A DNA stretch of 64,000 bases from Citrus sinensis (GCF_022201045.2 NC_068557.1:32093501-32157500), one strand, 5' to 3'. Counted from the first letter of the stretch, positions 1-14,839 are shown. Numbers and translations are program-made. Notes: generated from the letters alone by a model not told the origin.

Positions 1-948
1 ATGCGCTTGGTTGCTTTCAGGGGCTCGGCGATTTTCTTGCTGCTGTTGCATTAATGCAATAATATGCATCTGTAGTGCATTGTAATTGTTAGTTACTTGG
101 CTAAGCATGTCTCTTAACCTTTGATTTTCTGTATTCATTTGTTGCAGCTCCACTTGCAATTGAGTCAACTGATGAAATAAACATGAAAATTATTATTTTA
201 GTAATTAATTAAAAATAATCATATACATGAAAAAAAAAAATTTGAAGAGAATTTTGCATATTTACTTAACTTTTTAATTACCTCAATTTTTGTTCGTTTT
301 TCGTCCGCATGATCAGATGAAACCCCATCATCAACCGTTGATTGATCGCTTCCAGTGTTAGCGGCAGTAAGTAGATGCAAGCCAGTCTGTTATATCCCAA
401 TTTTTTTTTAATTTAAAAAAAAAAAAAGGCAGGCTTTAATTATAGATTCTTTTTTATGAAAATACTACGTAACAAGAATGGAAAAGGAAAAATTCCTCCC
501 TAAAAAAAAAAAAAAAGAGAGAGAATAAAAAAGGAAAAAGAAAAAGAGTGCAATATTAAGTTAAGGTTCTTACATTAACATCCAAGCCAGTTCTGTGACG
601 AAGTTGGTCGTGAGAATTCTCTTTCTTGATGTGAACAGAATTTGTTGTCTTGTTACGATCATCTTCACGATGATCAGAGATAGAAACCCTGTTCTTGTCA
701 TCGGAAAAGAAGTCAACTTCATCAACAGCCACCCGATTATCATCAGACGAGGAGGGAGCATTACTATTGTCGGAGGCCGGAAGCTGAAACATTCTGACAG
801 AAGCTGAGTCAGCAGCACCAGAAGCAGCCATGTCACGGTTTGTTCTAAACCTTGCTAATGATGGCTTTGGCTTGTTGCTTGTGAAGAAATTCAGATTACT
901 AACAATAGGATGATCAGAATCAAGTGTGAGACCCCATCCTTTGTCCAT
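1..948 (-). CDS. WRKY transcription factor, group IIb (WRKY6/31/42-like), 5' part
   Basis: Exons on the minus strand are 948-574, 386-282 and 168-1, all joining in phase 0, and the gene runs off the left edge. The first 125 codons (start 948, context CCATAA upstream on plus) give an N-terminus typical of WRKY6/31/42 (MDKGWGLTLD..., then a PIVSNLNFF motif). Exon 2 encodes 35 residues with an acidic end (SSDHADEKRTKIE). Exon 3 encodes the leucine-zipper stretch of group IIb (LTQLQVELQQMNTENQRLRD onward). The WRKY zinc-finger domain must lie left of base 1 and is not seen. Known role of the family: nuclear W-box-binding regulators of senescence, defence and phosphate responses. W-boxes upstream fit the self-regulation described for WRKY6. 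The IIb assignment is firm; the choice among WRKY6/31/42/47 is not. Confidence 0.9.
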
Positions 949-1036
949 AAATATAATTAAATTGAAGAAAGTTAATTAAGCAAAAGCAAAAGCAAAAGAA
1001 GGGAAGATTTAGAAGAGAAAGTGGAACGAATCGAGA

Positions 1037-1245
1037 GAGAGAGAGAGAGTTGGGTTAATGACGTTGTGTTTGTCCAGTCTTTGAAGTCTTTAACCGGTGC
1101 AATGGGCTCGCCTATTAAAGGGGTTTGGACGTAGACTATTTTCGCTCATTCATTGAGTTTTTAGATTGGATTTTTCAGAAATTGTTGGGATTTTCTCATC
1201 TTACGTCAGTCCCTGCGTCAGTAAGCCAGCTGGCAACTGGTCCCG

Positions 1246-1291
<46 letters not shown>

Positions 1292-1401
1292 GAAAGTCCT
1301 CAACCGGGTCGGGTTGGGTATTGGAAGAGCATGACGCTCTAGAAAAAGATACATTACAGGGGGTGGGGGAGGGGGAGGGGGAGGGGGATGGGGAGGTGGG
1401 G
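1037..1401. repeat. GA microsatellites and G-rich tract upstream of WRKY
   Basis: Two AG/GA runs sit in the leader and proximal promoter of the WRKY gene (about 1037-1050 and 1251-1284). Between 1359 and 1401 the plus strand carries repeated runs of four to five G separated by single A or T bases, a composition able to form a G-quadruplex. No coding sequence is supported here; the short open frames over it come from low complexity. Confidence 0.85.
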
Positions 1402-1519
1402 TTTCGTCTACATTTCGTCAAGAAAGTTATTGACTGGTTCTTAAATCTGAAGAAAAAAAAAAGGTGAAGAGAAAAGAAAGAAATGAATCCCACCTCCCCC
1501 CGAATGGTGCGGCGCGTTC

Positions 1520-1800
1520 CACGTGAGTAAAAAGAAAAATAATAATAATAAACTAAACTAAACTAAAACGAGATTTCAAAGTAATGAGCCAAGTCAACGA
1601 ATTTGACGGCCCGGCTCTTTCTGGGTGACTGGTCACCGGGTGGGGCAGTATCCAAGTCTAACTCGGCCCCACGTCACCTCTTGCACTTTTAAAGCATCAC
1701 AAGGCCCACGTTTTGGATCTTTCGATATGCAGCACCGGGAGCCGGGAGCCGGGAACCTCGTTGACTGTTTATTTGTGGGACCGCGTCACTTGATTTGACG
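1520..1800 (-). promoter_or_regulatory. Candidate WRKY promoter elements: G-box and W-boxes
   Basis: A palindromic G-box CACGTG lies at 1520-1525. TTGAC W-box cores occur at 1593-1597 (minus strand, TTGACT), 1603-1607, 1761-1765 (TTGACT) and 1795-1799. They lie 570-850 bp upstream of the WRKY start codon. WRKY proteins bind TTGAC[C/T], so auto- or cross-regulation is plausible. The sites are read directly; their function is inference. Confidence 0.45.
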
Positions 1801-1865
1801 TTTTAGACTCTTCTTTTGTACCAATGCATGAATCAATTTACATGTGTTATGTTTTCATTCGTTAC

Positions 1866-2178
1866 TTTTTTTTTTTTGAATTACATGAGACTAATGTTCA
1901 GATTACAATTTATATTATATGATATTTACAATTGATATTTACAATTATATAATTATTGGACCTAGTTTACATTAATTCTTATATAGCACTGCCTATATTT
2001 TACCTCTCTAATATTCGAGTGTTGTCTACTCCACTCACATTTTGAAAGGGAGAAGACTGCATTCACTTAATAATTAAGGAAGAAAATAAACCCCTACATG
2101 CATCGCGGGGGCTCGAACCGCTGCGCTCACAGTTGTGAGTACATGATCCTGGCCACTGGGCTAAGGCCCAGTTGGTTC
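1866..2178 (-). mobile_element. tRNA-derived SINE (copy 1, minus strand)
   Basis: On the minus strand an internal Pol III promoter is visible. The A box TAGCCCAGTGG is at 2163-2153 and the B box GGTTCGAGCCC at 2119-2109. About 240 bp of tRNA-unrelated body follows, then an A-rich tail (T-run at 1868-1877 on plus). The body shares several blocks with the element at 57.3 kb (GAGTGGAG, GTAAnnnnnGTCC, ATTGTAAATAT), so both belong to one SINE family. The target-site duplication is not clear. It is not a tRNA gene: no cloverleaf closes around the boxes. Confidence 0.7.
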
Positions 2179-3180
2179 ATTTGCATTTTTACTTATAGTT
2201 ATCGCGTGACTAAGTGTAAGTATTACCTGGATAATAGGTATACAATCAATTTCTTTTTTTTTCTTACGAATTATTGATGGGATAATTTATATATATCATT
2301 TCCCAAAATGTAGATAACCTGCACACGCAATAACAAACAAGAAAATGGTGGAATGGGGACGAAAGTGGTCTCCGACGTGCCCACTCTAATGCTTAAGTAA
2401 GTAGAGTGCTTTCGGAATTGAAATCAAAGTGTTTTAGTTTGCTTGAGCGATCATACCTCTTCCATGGTGATTTTTTTTTATCTTAAAAATACTTTAATAA
2501 AGAAGAAAATGGAGAATGATTCTCATAGTGGGGGGTGTGATTCCCTAATTTTTGGGGGTGTTGTGGGCGTAGTGGCTTTATACCCAACTACTTTAGTCAT
2601 TTTTTCAGTTTTTTCTTTGTGATATGGATCATCCCGACATTTTAGCCTTGTTGATTTGGCAGTTTTGACCTAGTCACGATTTAAATCAGGGTTTCCATAT
2701 TTTCCATCTTGAAGGTTCTGAAATTCCCACTTGACAAATTTTGCCCTTGGCTTTGAGGGATCCAATTTTTCTCTCGGGAGATTCTTACCTTTTTGAGGTG
2801 GTATTAATCACCAATTACCTTATCAACAAATATTGCCCAAGTGAATTTTTAAAATAAATTATATTTTCAACTATAATAAATAATTGTTGTATAAGTTACT
2901 TGTATCATTTAATATTTTATATTTATGGTTGTAACATGTTCAATATTTATCCATGTCACCATAACTAGGTGTTGTTGACTCTTTATTTTATTTTTAATAA
3001 CATCCATTGCTCTTGCAATGTTCATCACTCAAAAATAAAAAAGAAAAAAATCAAGTTTTTTATTTGAACTATTGACAAGTGATTTTGTTAGTAATCATGG
3101 ATCACTTATTGGTAATGTTTTGAGTTGGATTTATAATTTTTCAGACTTAGGTGGTGTGTATTTTTTGTCTGAAATTTGAA
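2179..3180. other. AT-rich intergenic DNA, nothing recognised
   Basis: No open frame with codon structure, no RNA gene and no clear repeat ends are seen in this stretch. Confidence 0.6.
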
Positions 3181-3189
3181 TAGACCTGA

Positions 3190-5660
<2,471 letters not shown>

Positions 5661-5669
5661 TAAGGGGGC

Positions 5670-6165
5670 TCTATGTTGCTTGACTTAGTAACTTAATTGA
5701 TTTAATTTTAATTAATTAAGTTATAAAGTCTGTTTATTTTTTTAATTTAAGAAAATTTTTAATTATTAAATCATTAAGTTTACTAAATTAAATTTTTTAA
5801 TTTTTTACTTAATCTAAGAAATTTGAATGATGTCATTAAAAGATATTTTCTAAAACAACCTTATCTAATTAATTAATTTTCTTCCTCACCTAAATAAAAT
5901 TTAATAATTAACATTATTATCCATGTCTATAACTTGTAATAATAGAATGATAGACTATCATTATTTTTATCTTTTTGTTTTCTTCAAATTATCATTATTT
6001 ATCTTAATAACTTTTTATGAATATTTTTCATATAAAAATATCATAAACTACAACAAGATTGATTAACATATACTAATTAAGAATATTAAAGGATTGTATT
6101 AAATTGAAAATGATTTATGTTATGATAAAATATAATATCTTATTTATGTTTCTTTGATATATATA
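5670..6165 (-). repeat. Dispersed AT-rich repeat, copy B (inverse of copy A)
   Basis: The reverse complement of about 6060-6165 matches 3360-3456 closely, and the copy ends in an (AT)n tract at 6158-6182. The 5670-6050 portion is AT-rich, with many TTAATTAA-type blocks, and may be the rest of the same element. Confidence 0.5.
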
Positions 6166-6185
6166 TATATATATATATATATAGT

Positions 6186-6340
6186 AGTTTTCTGGTCTTG
6201 ATTTTAAAGTTTGGGAAAGTCCGGAAAGCTTTAAAATTACACGGCTTTAAAGGCTTACAGTTTTAAGCCTTTAAAATCATGCGGTTTTAAAATTTTTTCC
6301 GCACTTTTCCGCACTTTAAAATTTCAGACTTGAACATTAT
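6186..6340. repeat. Foldback element between AT repeats
   Basis: The segment folds on itself. TTTAAAG...GGAAAG...CGG blocks on the left are complemented by CCGCACTTTTCCGCACTTTA at right. An inner GGCTTTAAAGGCTTACAG pairs with GTTTTAAGCCTTTAAA. It is flanked on both sides by TATATA tracts, as if inserted into an (AT)n array. Length and hairpin form suggest a small foldback MITE. Confidence 0.45.
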
Positions 6341-6349
6341 ATATATATA

Positions 6350-9300
6350 TGAACCTTCAATAGGAGAAGAAAAAAATTCAATCCGTTCAAAGGTAATTTT
6401 TCCTGCAAGTATCGTAAATGATGGCGGATGTAAATCAATTTCATGATGTGTATTGTGTGGTATTGAGAAATTGTTATATATTAATGATATCACAACACAG
6501 TGAATATAAAATTAATAAACCATATGCCTAGGTTTAATTGGAAGAAATGAGAGGTGAATAGAGGAGAAGAGATGAATGGAAAGAAGACAGGGGAAAGAAA
6601 ATGAGAGACAAGAGAATAAATCTTAATTTTATTGTTTAGTTTAACATAAAAATCATTTTTTTTTCTCCTTATTTCTTTTTCCTTAACTTCCTTTCCTTTC
6701 CTCTCATTTCCTTTTATTTTTTCAAATCAAACATGGCAGCCGGGCCATTTTTGGAAACAAATCTTGGCTGCATAACTCGATTATTAGAATACGTTGAAGC
6801 AAAGCAGCCAAGAGAGCTGGCAATTCAAAGTTGTCAAAACTCGATTCGATCATTTCCTATTCCTACTAAACAATCAGTATTTTTTCAAACCAAACAGAAA
6901 ATAAAATCAACATAGAACAAAAGACAGAGTTGACTGAGATTCATTTGTTGACCAATTTTGATCAAACCCACGTGCCTCTCCTTGCATGACGTAGAAAAAT
7001 TTCGGTCTTGTGTGTGTGTGAGTGGTTAGGTTTGGACAGCCAGGATTTACAATAATTACGATTGGTAAGCGCTAACAAGACGGCTTGCTTGTTGCCTCAA
7101 GCAATTTAAGGATACCTTTCACACTAATTAATCTTTATTATTTTTTTTCCACATCTTTTTTGGATTATTTGATCAAGTTTTGCCTCTTTATTTACTCGGT
7201 TTCAAACAAATTTCTCTTAATTTCAACGTTCAAACACTCTTACAGACCGACAAATGGATGGTGGTCACGGCCATACATGTTGACAAAAAAGCTCCAAATT
7301 TTGGGCAATTTTATTTTATTGTTTATTTTATCCAACTAGCGCCCATCGTTCACGGTCATGAAATAGGAAACTAGATCCTAATTTTTAGTCCTTTATTGTT
7401 GTAATTTTGCAAGTATTTTAAAGAATACTGATAGTTATATGAACAGGATCCAATTGCGAAATCTTCAAACCCTACCTGCTTTTGATGCTGCATGCTTTGT
7501 TTTGTTGATTTGGTGACGACTGGCAACTTGGATGTTAGATTTTTTAGTCACTGTGGAAATGGGGGCCGGGTTTGATTTTTATAATTAAGTGAGGAGTTGC
7601 TGTTGATAATTGATTTATTATTAATTAGTTAAAACTAGGTTGGTTTTGGGATGCATTATATGTAAAGTTTTTATTTTATTATTTTTTAAAACTTATGATG
7701 AGTCTAAGTTTTAACAACTGGAATATATGGTTAAAATTTTTGAGGGAATTGATTGGTATATATATATGGTATATGGTGGATTGAACACTGTAGTCCGAGG
7801 ACTGATTGCTATGAATTATACATATAATCTATGTGCTCAAGATAAGTCATTTTCGTTACCTTAATCTCACTGAAAATAAGAAAAGAGTGGCAACTGAAAA
7901 TGATGTTTCTCTTAAAATTATAATACTATTGTCATATTGGACAGTCATTATTAGGTACATACAAGCCGCGGATTGGGACATTTAGCTTAATCTTGGTTTT
8001 ACCAAAGAGAGGAAAAAAATTAAAAAAATAAAAATCTTTCAACATTGCCCAATCCTATCTCGATCAAAATTAACATGTTAATTAAAGCGAAACATATATG
8101 TGCTTAAAGAGAGGAAATAGTCCTTATTTCATGAGGACATCTATTTTTTTTTTTTTTTTCCACAAAATAAGAATGTCAAATTCTAATAAGTAGTTACAAA
8201 TGATAAAAGATCTGAATCTTCACACCTGACAATTGATTTCTGTATTGGGTTTAAGTCGACTTATATCAAGATTTTGGCGGAATTGATTAATATTCCTGTA
8301 ATGTCTGCTGATCAACAAAAGAGGGGGGAAAAAAAGTTACATTGAACCGTGAAGATGAGAAATGAGGACATAGTTTCATCATGAACAATGGGGCAAATTA
8401 AAAAATAATAAACTTCAAAAAGGCGAAAAAAATTTAAAAAAAAAAAAGGGGGGAAAGAAAGTTGATGCTAAACTCACATGAGGATATGAACATACTTTCC
8501 AATTTTCTGGAATTGGTCTGCCGTTTGAAATGGGTAACAGATCAATATCATAATTCCCTTTACAAGACTAATGAAACAGCGTAGAAAATTAAATCTCTTT
8601 TTTTTTTTTTTTGGCATTGATTTTGAATTTTGATCACCGTTTTGATTTCTTGTGAAAACTTTCAAAGCATTTCCACACGGATGAAAGTATCTTCGCTATA
8701 TCTTTGCTGGCAAAGTTATCAATTAATTGCTGCTGCAAATTGGTGGCACTTGTTCACACTTCATATAACTTGTTCACTGTTTGATTTTCATCTGTTTAAT
8801 TATTTAGCTTAAATTGCCCACAAGAAACTTTCTTTCTTTCTTTCTTCTTCCTTTACCCCTTTTTTTTTTTTGGTTGGGGGGGGGGGGGGAATTTTTAAAT
8901 TAGATTAATATTTATACTTGCAAGTATTTTAAAATAATTTGTTTTAATTTTTTAAATGATAAAAACCTTAAAATTTTAAACGGATGGCAAAGACAGGAAG
9001 TTATTAGAAAAAAGTCAGAAGGTGATTGGTTGAACTGTTAAATTAAACGGCATTTTTCTGCAGTGCTGAGAATTTTCAAATCTTATTGACAAATGCAAAC
9101 TCACCTTGATTGACTACATTTATGACAGACCTCCATTTTCTCTTAGTTTTGAGTTTACAATTGGCCGAGCCAAAAACTAAAAACTAGAATTCTCTTCTTA
9201 AAGTTGACTTTTGACTCGATCTTAAATTTATCAACTCATGATGAACAGACCTTCCACCGAAAATTGCCATTTTGTTAGACCAAAAACCTTAAATGCAGTG

Positions 9301-10480
9301 CAGAGCCATCAAGAATCTAATAGGGATAAACGTAGGCCCATATGTAAACAAAATTTGAAGTCCAGAGTCTAATAAGCATAGCTTGGACTGGGTCAGGACA
9401 GTCTCTGATAGGCCCATGATTAAGTAAATGGATTTTCAATTGGGCTCAAATCAACCCATTTCATTGGCATCAACTTTTATAAGACAATTTTCAATTAAAC
9501 CCTCACTTAAGGGGTGGATGAAAAAATCAGCGCAAAATAAGAGCCTTATCCGTTCCATTTGATTCAAAAATTAATATTTATAGAAGAAAATTGAGAAAGA
9601 AAAAAAGAAAGGTTAAAGAGTGGGGTTTTATACGTATAAGTTTACTAAAGGATAGGGATGATAATGGGTCAGCCAAGCCCCAATCCAACTGTCACAGAAA
9701 TAAAAGGTCTGAAAAAAAAAAAATTCTAATTATTTGAATTTTGGGTCCAGCCAGTTCCATCCGATGGGTTGGACATTTGTTTAAACCCAAAGTCCATAAT
9801 TTTTTTTATAGCTAAATAATTTAAATTTTAAAAAATGGACATAATTTCTCATATATATTAAAATTTAATATAAACATAAAATTTATTCAAACTCCTCATC
9901 ATATAATTATATAAATAATAAAATAAGTATAATTTAAAATCATGTCTTATAAAATTATGCAAATAAAATCATATTTTTTAAAACTTTTGAATTTCGAGTC
10001 TGTCAGATTGGGTTATACAGAGCCTAGATCCTGACCCAAATTTAATTAGACTCTGGTATTTAAGCAAAGCCTGTATGAAACTTTTAAATTCAAGTTAAAA
10101 CTTCAAAATTTAGAGTCAAGTTTTCTTACTATTTCTATTGAAGTATTTTTATTATTTACAGAGGTATTAAAAGAATTATATCTTTTTTTAAATATTTTAA
10201 GAAGATTAATATAAAAAGCATTTGATATCAATTCCCAAACGGGCTCATCGTCCTCTAAAGCTAAAGCCAACTGCAAAAGCATCAAGCAAACACAAAAGCA
10301 AAGTAAAGGAAAAGAGAGATTATAAACTTCAATTTAATCATATCTCTCACTGTAACTCTCCACTTTACTCAACTGGCTTGCTTTTCTTCTTATTCTTAGA
10401 GCATAGGCATGCTTACAGTACAATGAATTCTATTATACAAATCCGACAAAAGAAATCCAATCATATCACTAATTACTCCA
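6350..10480. other. Long gene-poor stretch
   Basis: No gene supported. Visible items are a homopolymeric G run of about 14 at 8876-8889 after a T run, several T or A runs of 10 or more, and a moderately GC-rich patch at 9280-9520. A possible degraded transposon lies at about 9650-10060, with phrases such as AGGGATGATAATGGGTC at left. Open frames here are short and without family signature. Confidence 0.55.
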
Positions 10481-11816
10481 ATGGATTCTGTCTTCACCAC
10501 CAACCCCTGCCCCATATCAAAAACCAGAATTTCTGCACGTTCTTTTTATTATCATTTACATTTCTTAATGCTTCCACTAGTCTTTGCATTTTGTAGCATC
10601 ACAACATCATCTCAAGCAAGCCCCTGTAGAACCTCATGTGGTGACATTCCAATAAACTACCCTTTTGGCATTGATGATGGCTGTGGCAATCCTTACTACA
10701 GACACATGCTTGTATGCTCGGATTACGGCAAGCTGGAGCTCCGAACGCCGTCCGGTAGATACCCAGTTCGCAGCATAAGCTACTCAGATCCTCACATTCT
10801 CCTCGCTGATCCATTCATGTGGAATTGCCAAGATGGTGACAACTTTCGCCCCACAAGGCCTTTTAGCCTCGACACAAGCACCCATTTCTCACTCTCCACT
10901 CAGAATGACTATCTTTTTTTCAATTGTAGTGAAGAAAATGTGATCATCGAACCAAGGCCTATATTCTGTGAGCGGTTTCCCGAACGTTGTGATTCGTCTT
11001 GTGATAGTTCTAGCTATCTTTGTAGGCACTTGCCGGAATGTGCCTCCGCATTGCATGGCAGTTCTTGCTGCGCTTATTACCCAAAGGCTACTGAATCTTT
11101 GAGGCTGATGCTTAAGTATTGTGCTTCTTATACTAGTGTTTATTGGAGAAATGTTGGAAATGTTCCTCCGTATGATCAGATTCCTGAGTATGGAATCAGG
11201 GTTGATTTTGATATTCCGGTGACCACAGCTTGCCTGCAGTGCCAAGATATGACAAAGGGTGGCGGCACTTGCGGATTCCATACGGAAACACAGAATTTCT
11301 TGTGCCTTTGTCCCAAAGGAAATGCCACCTCTTATTGTAAAGGTTATTTAAATTGTTCTGTTGACTAATATATATATTAAGCTGTTACAACTTTTTTATT
11401 ATTATTTGGATTTCTTTTGCGGATTTAATTGTTACATCTTTGTACTAATTTTATTTTGCAGATTATGAAATTTTTTTGTCATCTTATAAAATAATCAATT
11501 AGTTGGTTTGATTTTGACGCAGATCATGAAATCTCTGGGCATAGCAGGGCTGGAGTGATTGCAGGCAAGCATATATTTTGTTGTCTTGACAGTTCATGTG
11601 TTTTCAAGACTTGAACTTCTCTGGCAATGGATTGAAATGAAAGATTAAAGTATTTTTAAGCTTTCGGTTTTTCAAATATTGTTTTCAGGGACAGTGACAG
11701 GAGTTTCAGCTGCGGGGGCCATAGGAATTGGAGCCGGTGTTTGGTATTTCAGAAAAGTGAGAGCTACAGAACCAGTAACTTGTGGGGTTCAAAACAATGA
11801 GAACAGGCTTTTCTGA
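10481..11816 (+). CDS. Wall-associated-kinase galacturonan-binding (GUB_WAK) protein without a kinase domain
   Basis: Exons are 10481-11342, 11523-11564 and 11689-11816, joined in phase to give 343 aa. A hydrophobic signal (around residues 30-46, ending near SSQAS) precedes a Cys-rich GUB_WAK domain with the typical CGDIPINYPFGID motif, then a second Cys-rich region. Exons 2 and 3 add a basic linker, a glycine/alanine-rich membrane segment (TVTGVSAAGAIGIGAGVWYF) and a short tail VTCGVQNNENRLF characteristic of this small family (Arabidopsis At1g11915 type). The mature protein should sit at the plasma membrane facing pectin, with no kinase. Intron 2 begins with GC (CAG|GCAAGC), a recognised minor donor. 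The start may instead be Met30, which would put the signal peptide at the N-terminus. Expression and ligand are unknown. Confidence 0.88.
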
Positions 11817-12566
11817 GAGCAATCAGCCAAATTCAAGTCAATTACCGAAAACCTACTTTATTCTCCTTTTATTTTATTTTTCTTGAATTGCGCGCATGCA
11901 TTTTGCACTTTAACAAGCCTCCTTGATGCATGTTTTGTGTTTCTTTGTACAATATTGCTAAGAGAATATATCCATGAAGCGATTTTATTTTACACTTCAG
12001 CTCTCTCCCAAGCATATATTTTGTTTGTTCTTGTTGACATGTTGAATGATAAATAAATTATGTATATTTAAAGAAAAAAATGGGGACGGGAAAATCAACA
12101 ATTAATTATCCATTCAAAAAACCAGTAGTCATACTAACATCAATCTGTTTCACATACAAGATTTTGTCAAAATTCAATTATCTATATGTAAAACAAAAAA
12201 AAATTATAGGATACATCAGATGTACCATATCAATTATATAACAAACAAATAATATTATGACATATGTATATTTATTTTGATGAACCACCGTGTAAATGGT
12301 GGTTATATTAAATTTAATCACACACGTCATATATACATTAATTAGTTGTATTACCTCTAATGTATTTTAGAATTCTCGTAAAACTTAGGCAACATTTAAC
12401 AACTCTCAACTGTTACTTTGTAAACGTGAGCTTCAATTCAATGAAGCTGCAATCTCACAGCACTTTCAGGAAAAACAAAAATGAGTAAATTACAAGAAAA
12501 TAGAAGGGTTACAAGAAAATATCTAGAACAGGTTACTACAGAAAAATTAATTTAATGATCATCATA
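11817..12566. other. Convergent 3' regions of the GUB_WAK and pectate lyase genes
   Basis: This AT-rich DNA between two stop codons must hold both 3' UTRs and poly(A) sites. An AATAAA-like signal is not uniquely assignable. No further gene is seen. Confidence 0.6.
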
Positions 12567-14100
12567 TCAACATGCTTTCGCAACAACACAGCTCAAAGGA
12601 CCCGCATTCGCTGTTAAAGCAGGAACCATTGCCCCTGGTGCAACAACAAATGACTGGGCACGTGAGTAATTTGGTGCACAGCTTCCATATCCAGATGGTA
12701 CAAAATAAGCACCATTCAAAAATACATCCTTCGAAGTTCTCCACTTCCAGCTTTTCCAACCGCCATAAGACTCTCTCTTCGTAACCTGTTGTAAAAAAAA
12801 AAAACACGAGATAATTAATTAATGCACTTTAGCGAGTGCTGGCTAGTTGGCTGAACTGTTAAAACCTCTTGAAACGGTTGGTAATAAAATGTGTGAGCAG
12901 GTTTTAGTTTCCTGTAATTTTAACTTTAGGTACCTCTTTGGTATTCTGATCGTTTGAAGCCATGAAGTAGTTCCCTTCACTAAAAATGGTTGGATTAGCA
13001 CTGCCGCCAATTGCATACATCTTCCAGTCTTCATATCTATTGTTGGCAACATGAGCATAGCCTATCCGGACCCTGCATGCATGCATAATATATGCTCTAT
13101 TCATCTAAGTTTTCTTTCAATTTTAATTATATAATTTTATGTAAAATTTAATCAATGATGAATTTTCTCCCTTAATTTAATTCTTTATGTGTCACCTTGG
13201 CATTCTTTCAATAAGTCCCGGGCCAAAATGGTTGAAGGCTATTGTAACTTTCATAATTTTATCAGCAGTAAATTGATCGTTGTGTCCCAGCAGCATCACC
13301 TATAATCGTAAATGTAGCTTATATTATGAACGTACATGTACAAAATACTTGTAAGCAATTAATTAAACTAACCAAAAAAACTCTCTACCTACCTTATCGT
13401 GTTGTTCGAAGCAGTTGTTAGATATGGTAACCGCCGTTGAAGCATGAATGACATCAATTAGGCCATCAGCAGCCCGAGCAAGATAGCAATGGTCAACCCA
13501 AACATACGAAGATGCAAAAATATCAATGGCATCTCCATCAGAACCACCGCGACGACCAACATGATCAGGGCTGCTTCTAACTTGCCCACTCTTTCCTGGC
13601 TTACAATCATGAATGCTAATCCCATGTATTATAACATGGCTAACACCTTGTATTGTTATGCATGGTCCATTTGCAATCTCAACTTTAGCCCCTCTCCCAT
13701 CAATAGTCTTAAAACTATTCATTATAAGCTCATTTTTAAGCCTTATCACCATGTCCTTGGCAAAAATGATCCAAAGCGGCTTTGTTTGAATAACACCATA
13801 CCTTAGGGTTCCCAATTTAGGATTTACAGGGTCGTCAGATGGGTCGGTGACTACGTAAATTGCACCGTATTTTCCTCCCAAGGTGCCTTTTCCAAACCCC
13901 ACCACGCAATCCGTCAAGGCTTTGCGATTAACAGCCCAGTTGGATTTGGCTCGCCAGCATGAATCTATAACATTCATGACTTTCAAACTGCTTACTGCAG
14001 GTTTAGGCAAGTTATAGCTATCTAGTGAATATGCTACAAGGGTTGAAGCAGAGTTTGCTAGTAGACATGAAAGCAAAAGGAGAGTGGTTAAGGAAGCCAT
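12567..14100 (-). CDS. Pectate lyase, polysaccharide lyase family 1
   Basis: Exons on minus are 14100-13393, 13299-13196, 13072-12934 and 12785-12567, giving 389 aa. A signal peptide ([20 protein letters not shown]) directs secretion to the wall. The parallel beta-helix core carries PL1 landmarks: [15 protein letters not shown], then the calcium-site region ([27 protein letters not shown]). NNCFEQHDK runs into MLLGH across intron 1. The catalytic arginine motif [15 protein letters not shown] spans introns 2-3, followed by [11 protein letters not shown]. Known reaction: calcium-dependent beta-elimination of de-esterified homogalacturonan. All catalytic landmarks look intact. The annotated ATG is preferred to an upstream in-frame open stretch because it starts the signal peptide and lies about 57 bp downstream of a TATA motif. 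Confidence 0.93.
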
Positions 14101-14157
14101 GGCTTGAGGATTGAGAATTGAGAGTTTGAGACGAAGGCAAATTAGACAAATGATAAT

Positions 14158-14165
14158 GTATATAG
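14158..14165 (-). promoter_or_regulatory. TATA motif of pectate lyase
   Basis: CTATATAC on the minus strand, about 57 bp upstream of the start codon, fits a plant TATA box with a short leader. It is read directly; use is inferred. Confidence 0.4.
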
Positions 14166-14839
14166 GGAAATAAGAAGGTGGTGCACACGATTTAGGGGCT
14201 AATAAATTTTGTTTGTTAATTTGGTGAAATTTTGGTGCCAAACAAAACGTGATGGCACGAGTTCTCTTTGTGGCACATTGACTTTGCAAATTTTAAGTAG
14301 TGTTTATAGATACAAATCAAACGGTAAAATATACAACTCAAAGAATCTAAGAATATATTCAATGGATATTGGATGTGGCCGGTGAAGAATGTTGAAAGAA
14401 ATCGTTTGTTTATACTTTGTTCGATGTCAGAGGCGTTAGTTATAGTGGCGGCAACTTTTGCTTTGAGTGTCTTCAATTAAATTATACTATGAAACTTCTT
14501 TTAGACATGGAGACTAAAGAAAGAAGAAGCGAATAATGAAAGCAAATTTATGATTTTTTTTTTTATTAGGTGAGGGGACCAAATATGAAGTTATTCTACC
14601 ACAGCTTATTGGTTCTTTCAAAAACAAAAGATTGTGCTAATCATGAAAATATAGATGTTCAACATATTTCAGGAAGTTTATATTGACGGAGATTCGTATA
14701 TGAGGGAGACGCCTAATTTATTGTTTACATCTTATAAATAAAAAAGACCCAATCAAAATATTTGATGCTTAGGTTGTTGTTGTTGGTTTTTTTTTTTTTT
14801 TTTTATTTGCATATGTTTGAATTTAGTTGAACTCTAAAT

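Noticed and set aside
2109..2163. tRNA gene on minus
   Set aside because: A and B boxes are present but the arms do not form a cloverleaf and no acceptor stem closes; the SINE explanation fits better.
10889..11281. 130-codon minus frame over the GUB_WAK gene
   Set aside because: Shadow frame; the plus-strand protein has clear domain features and splice continuity.
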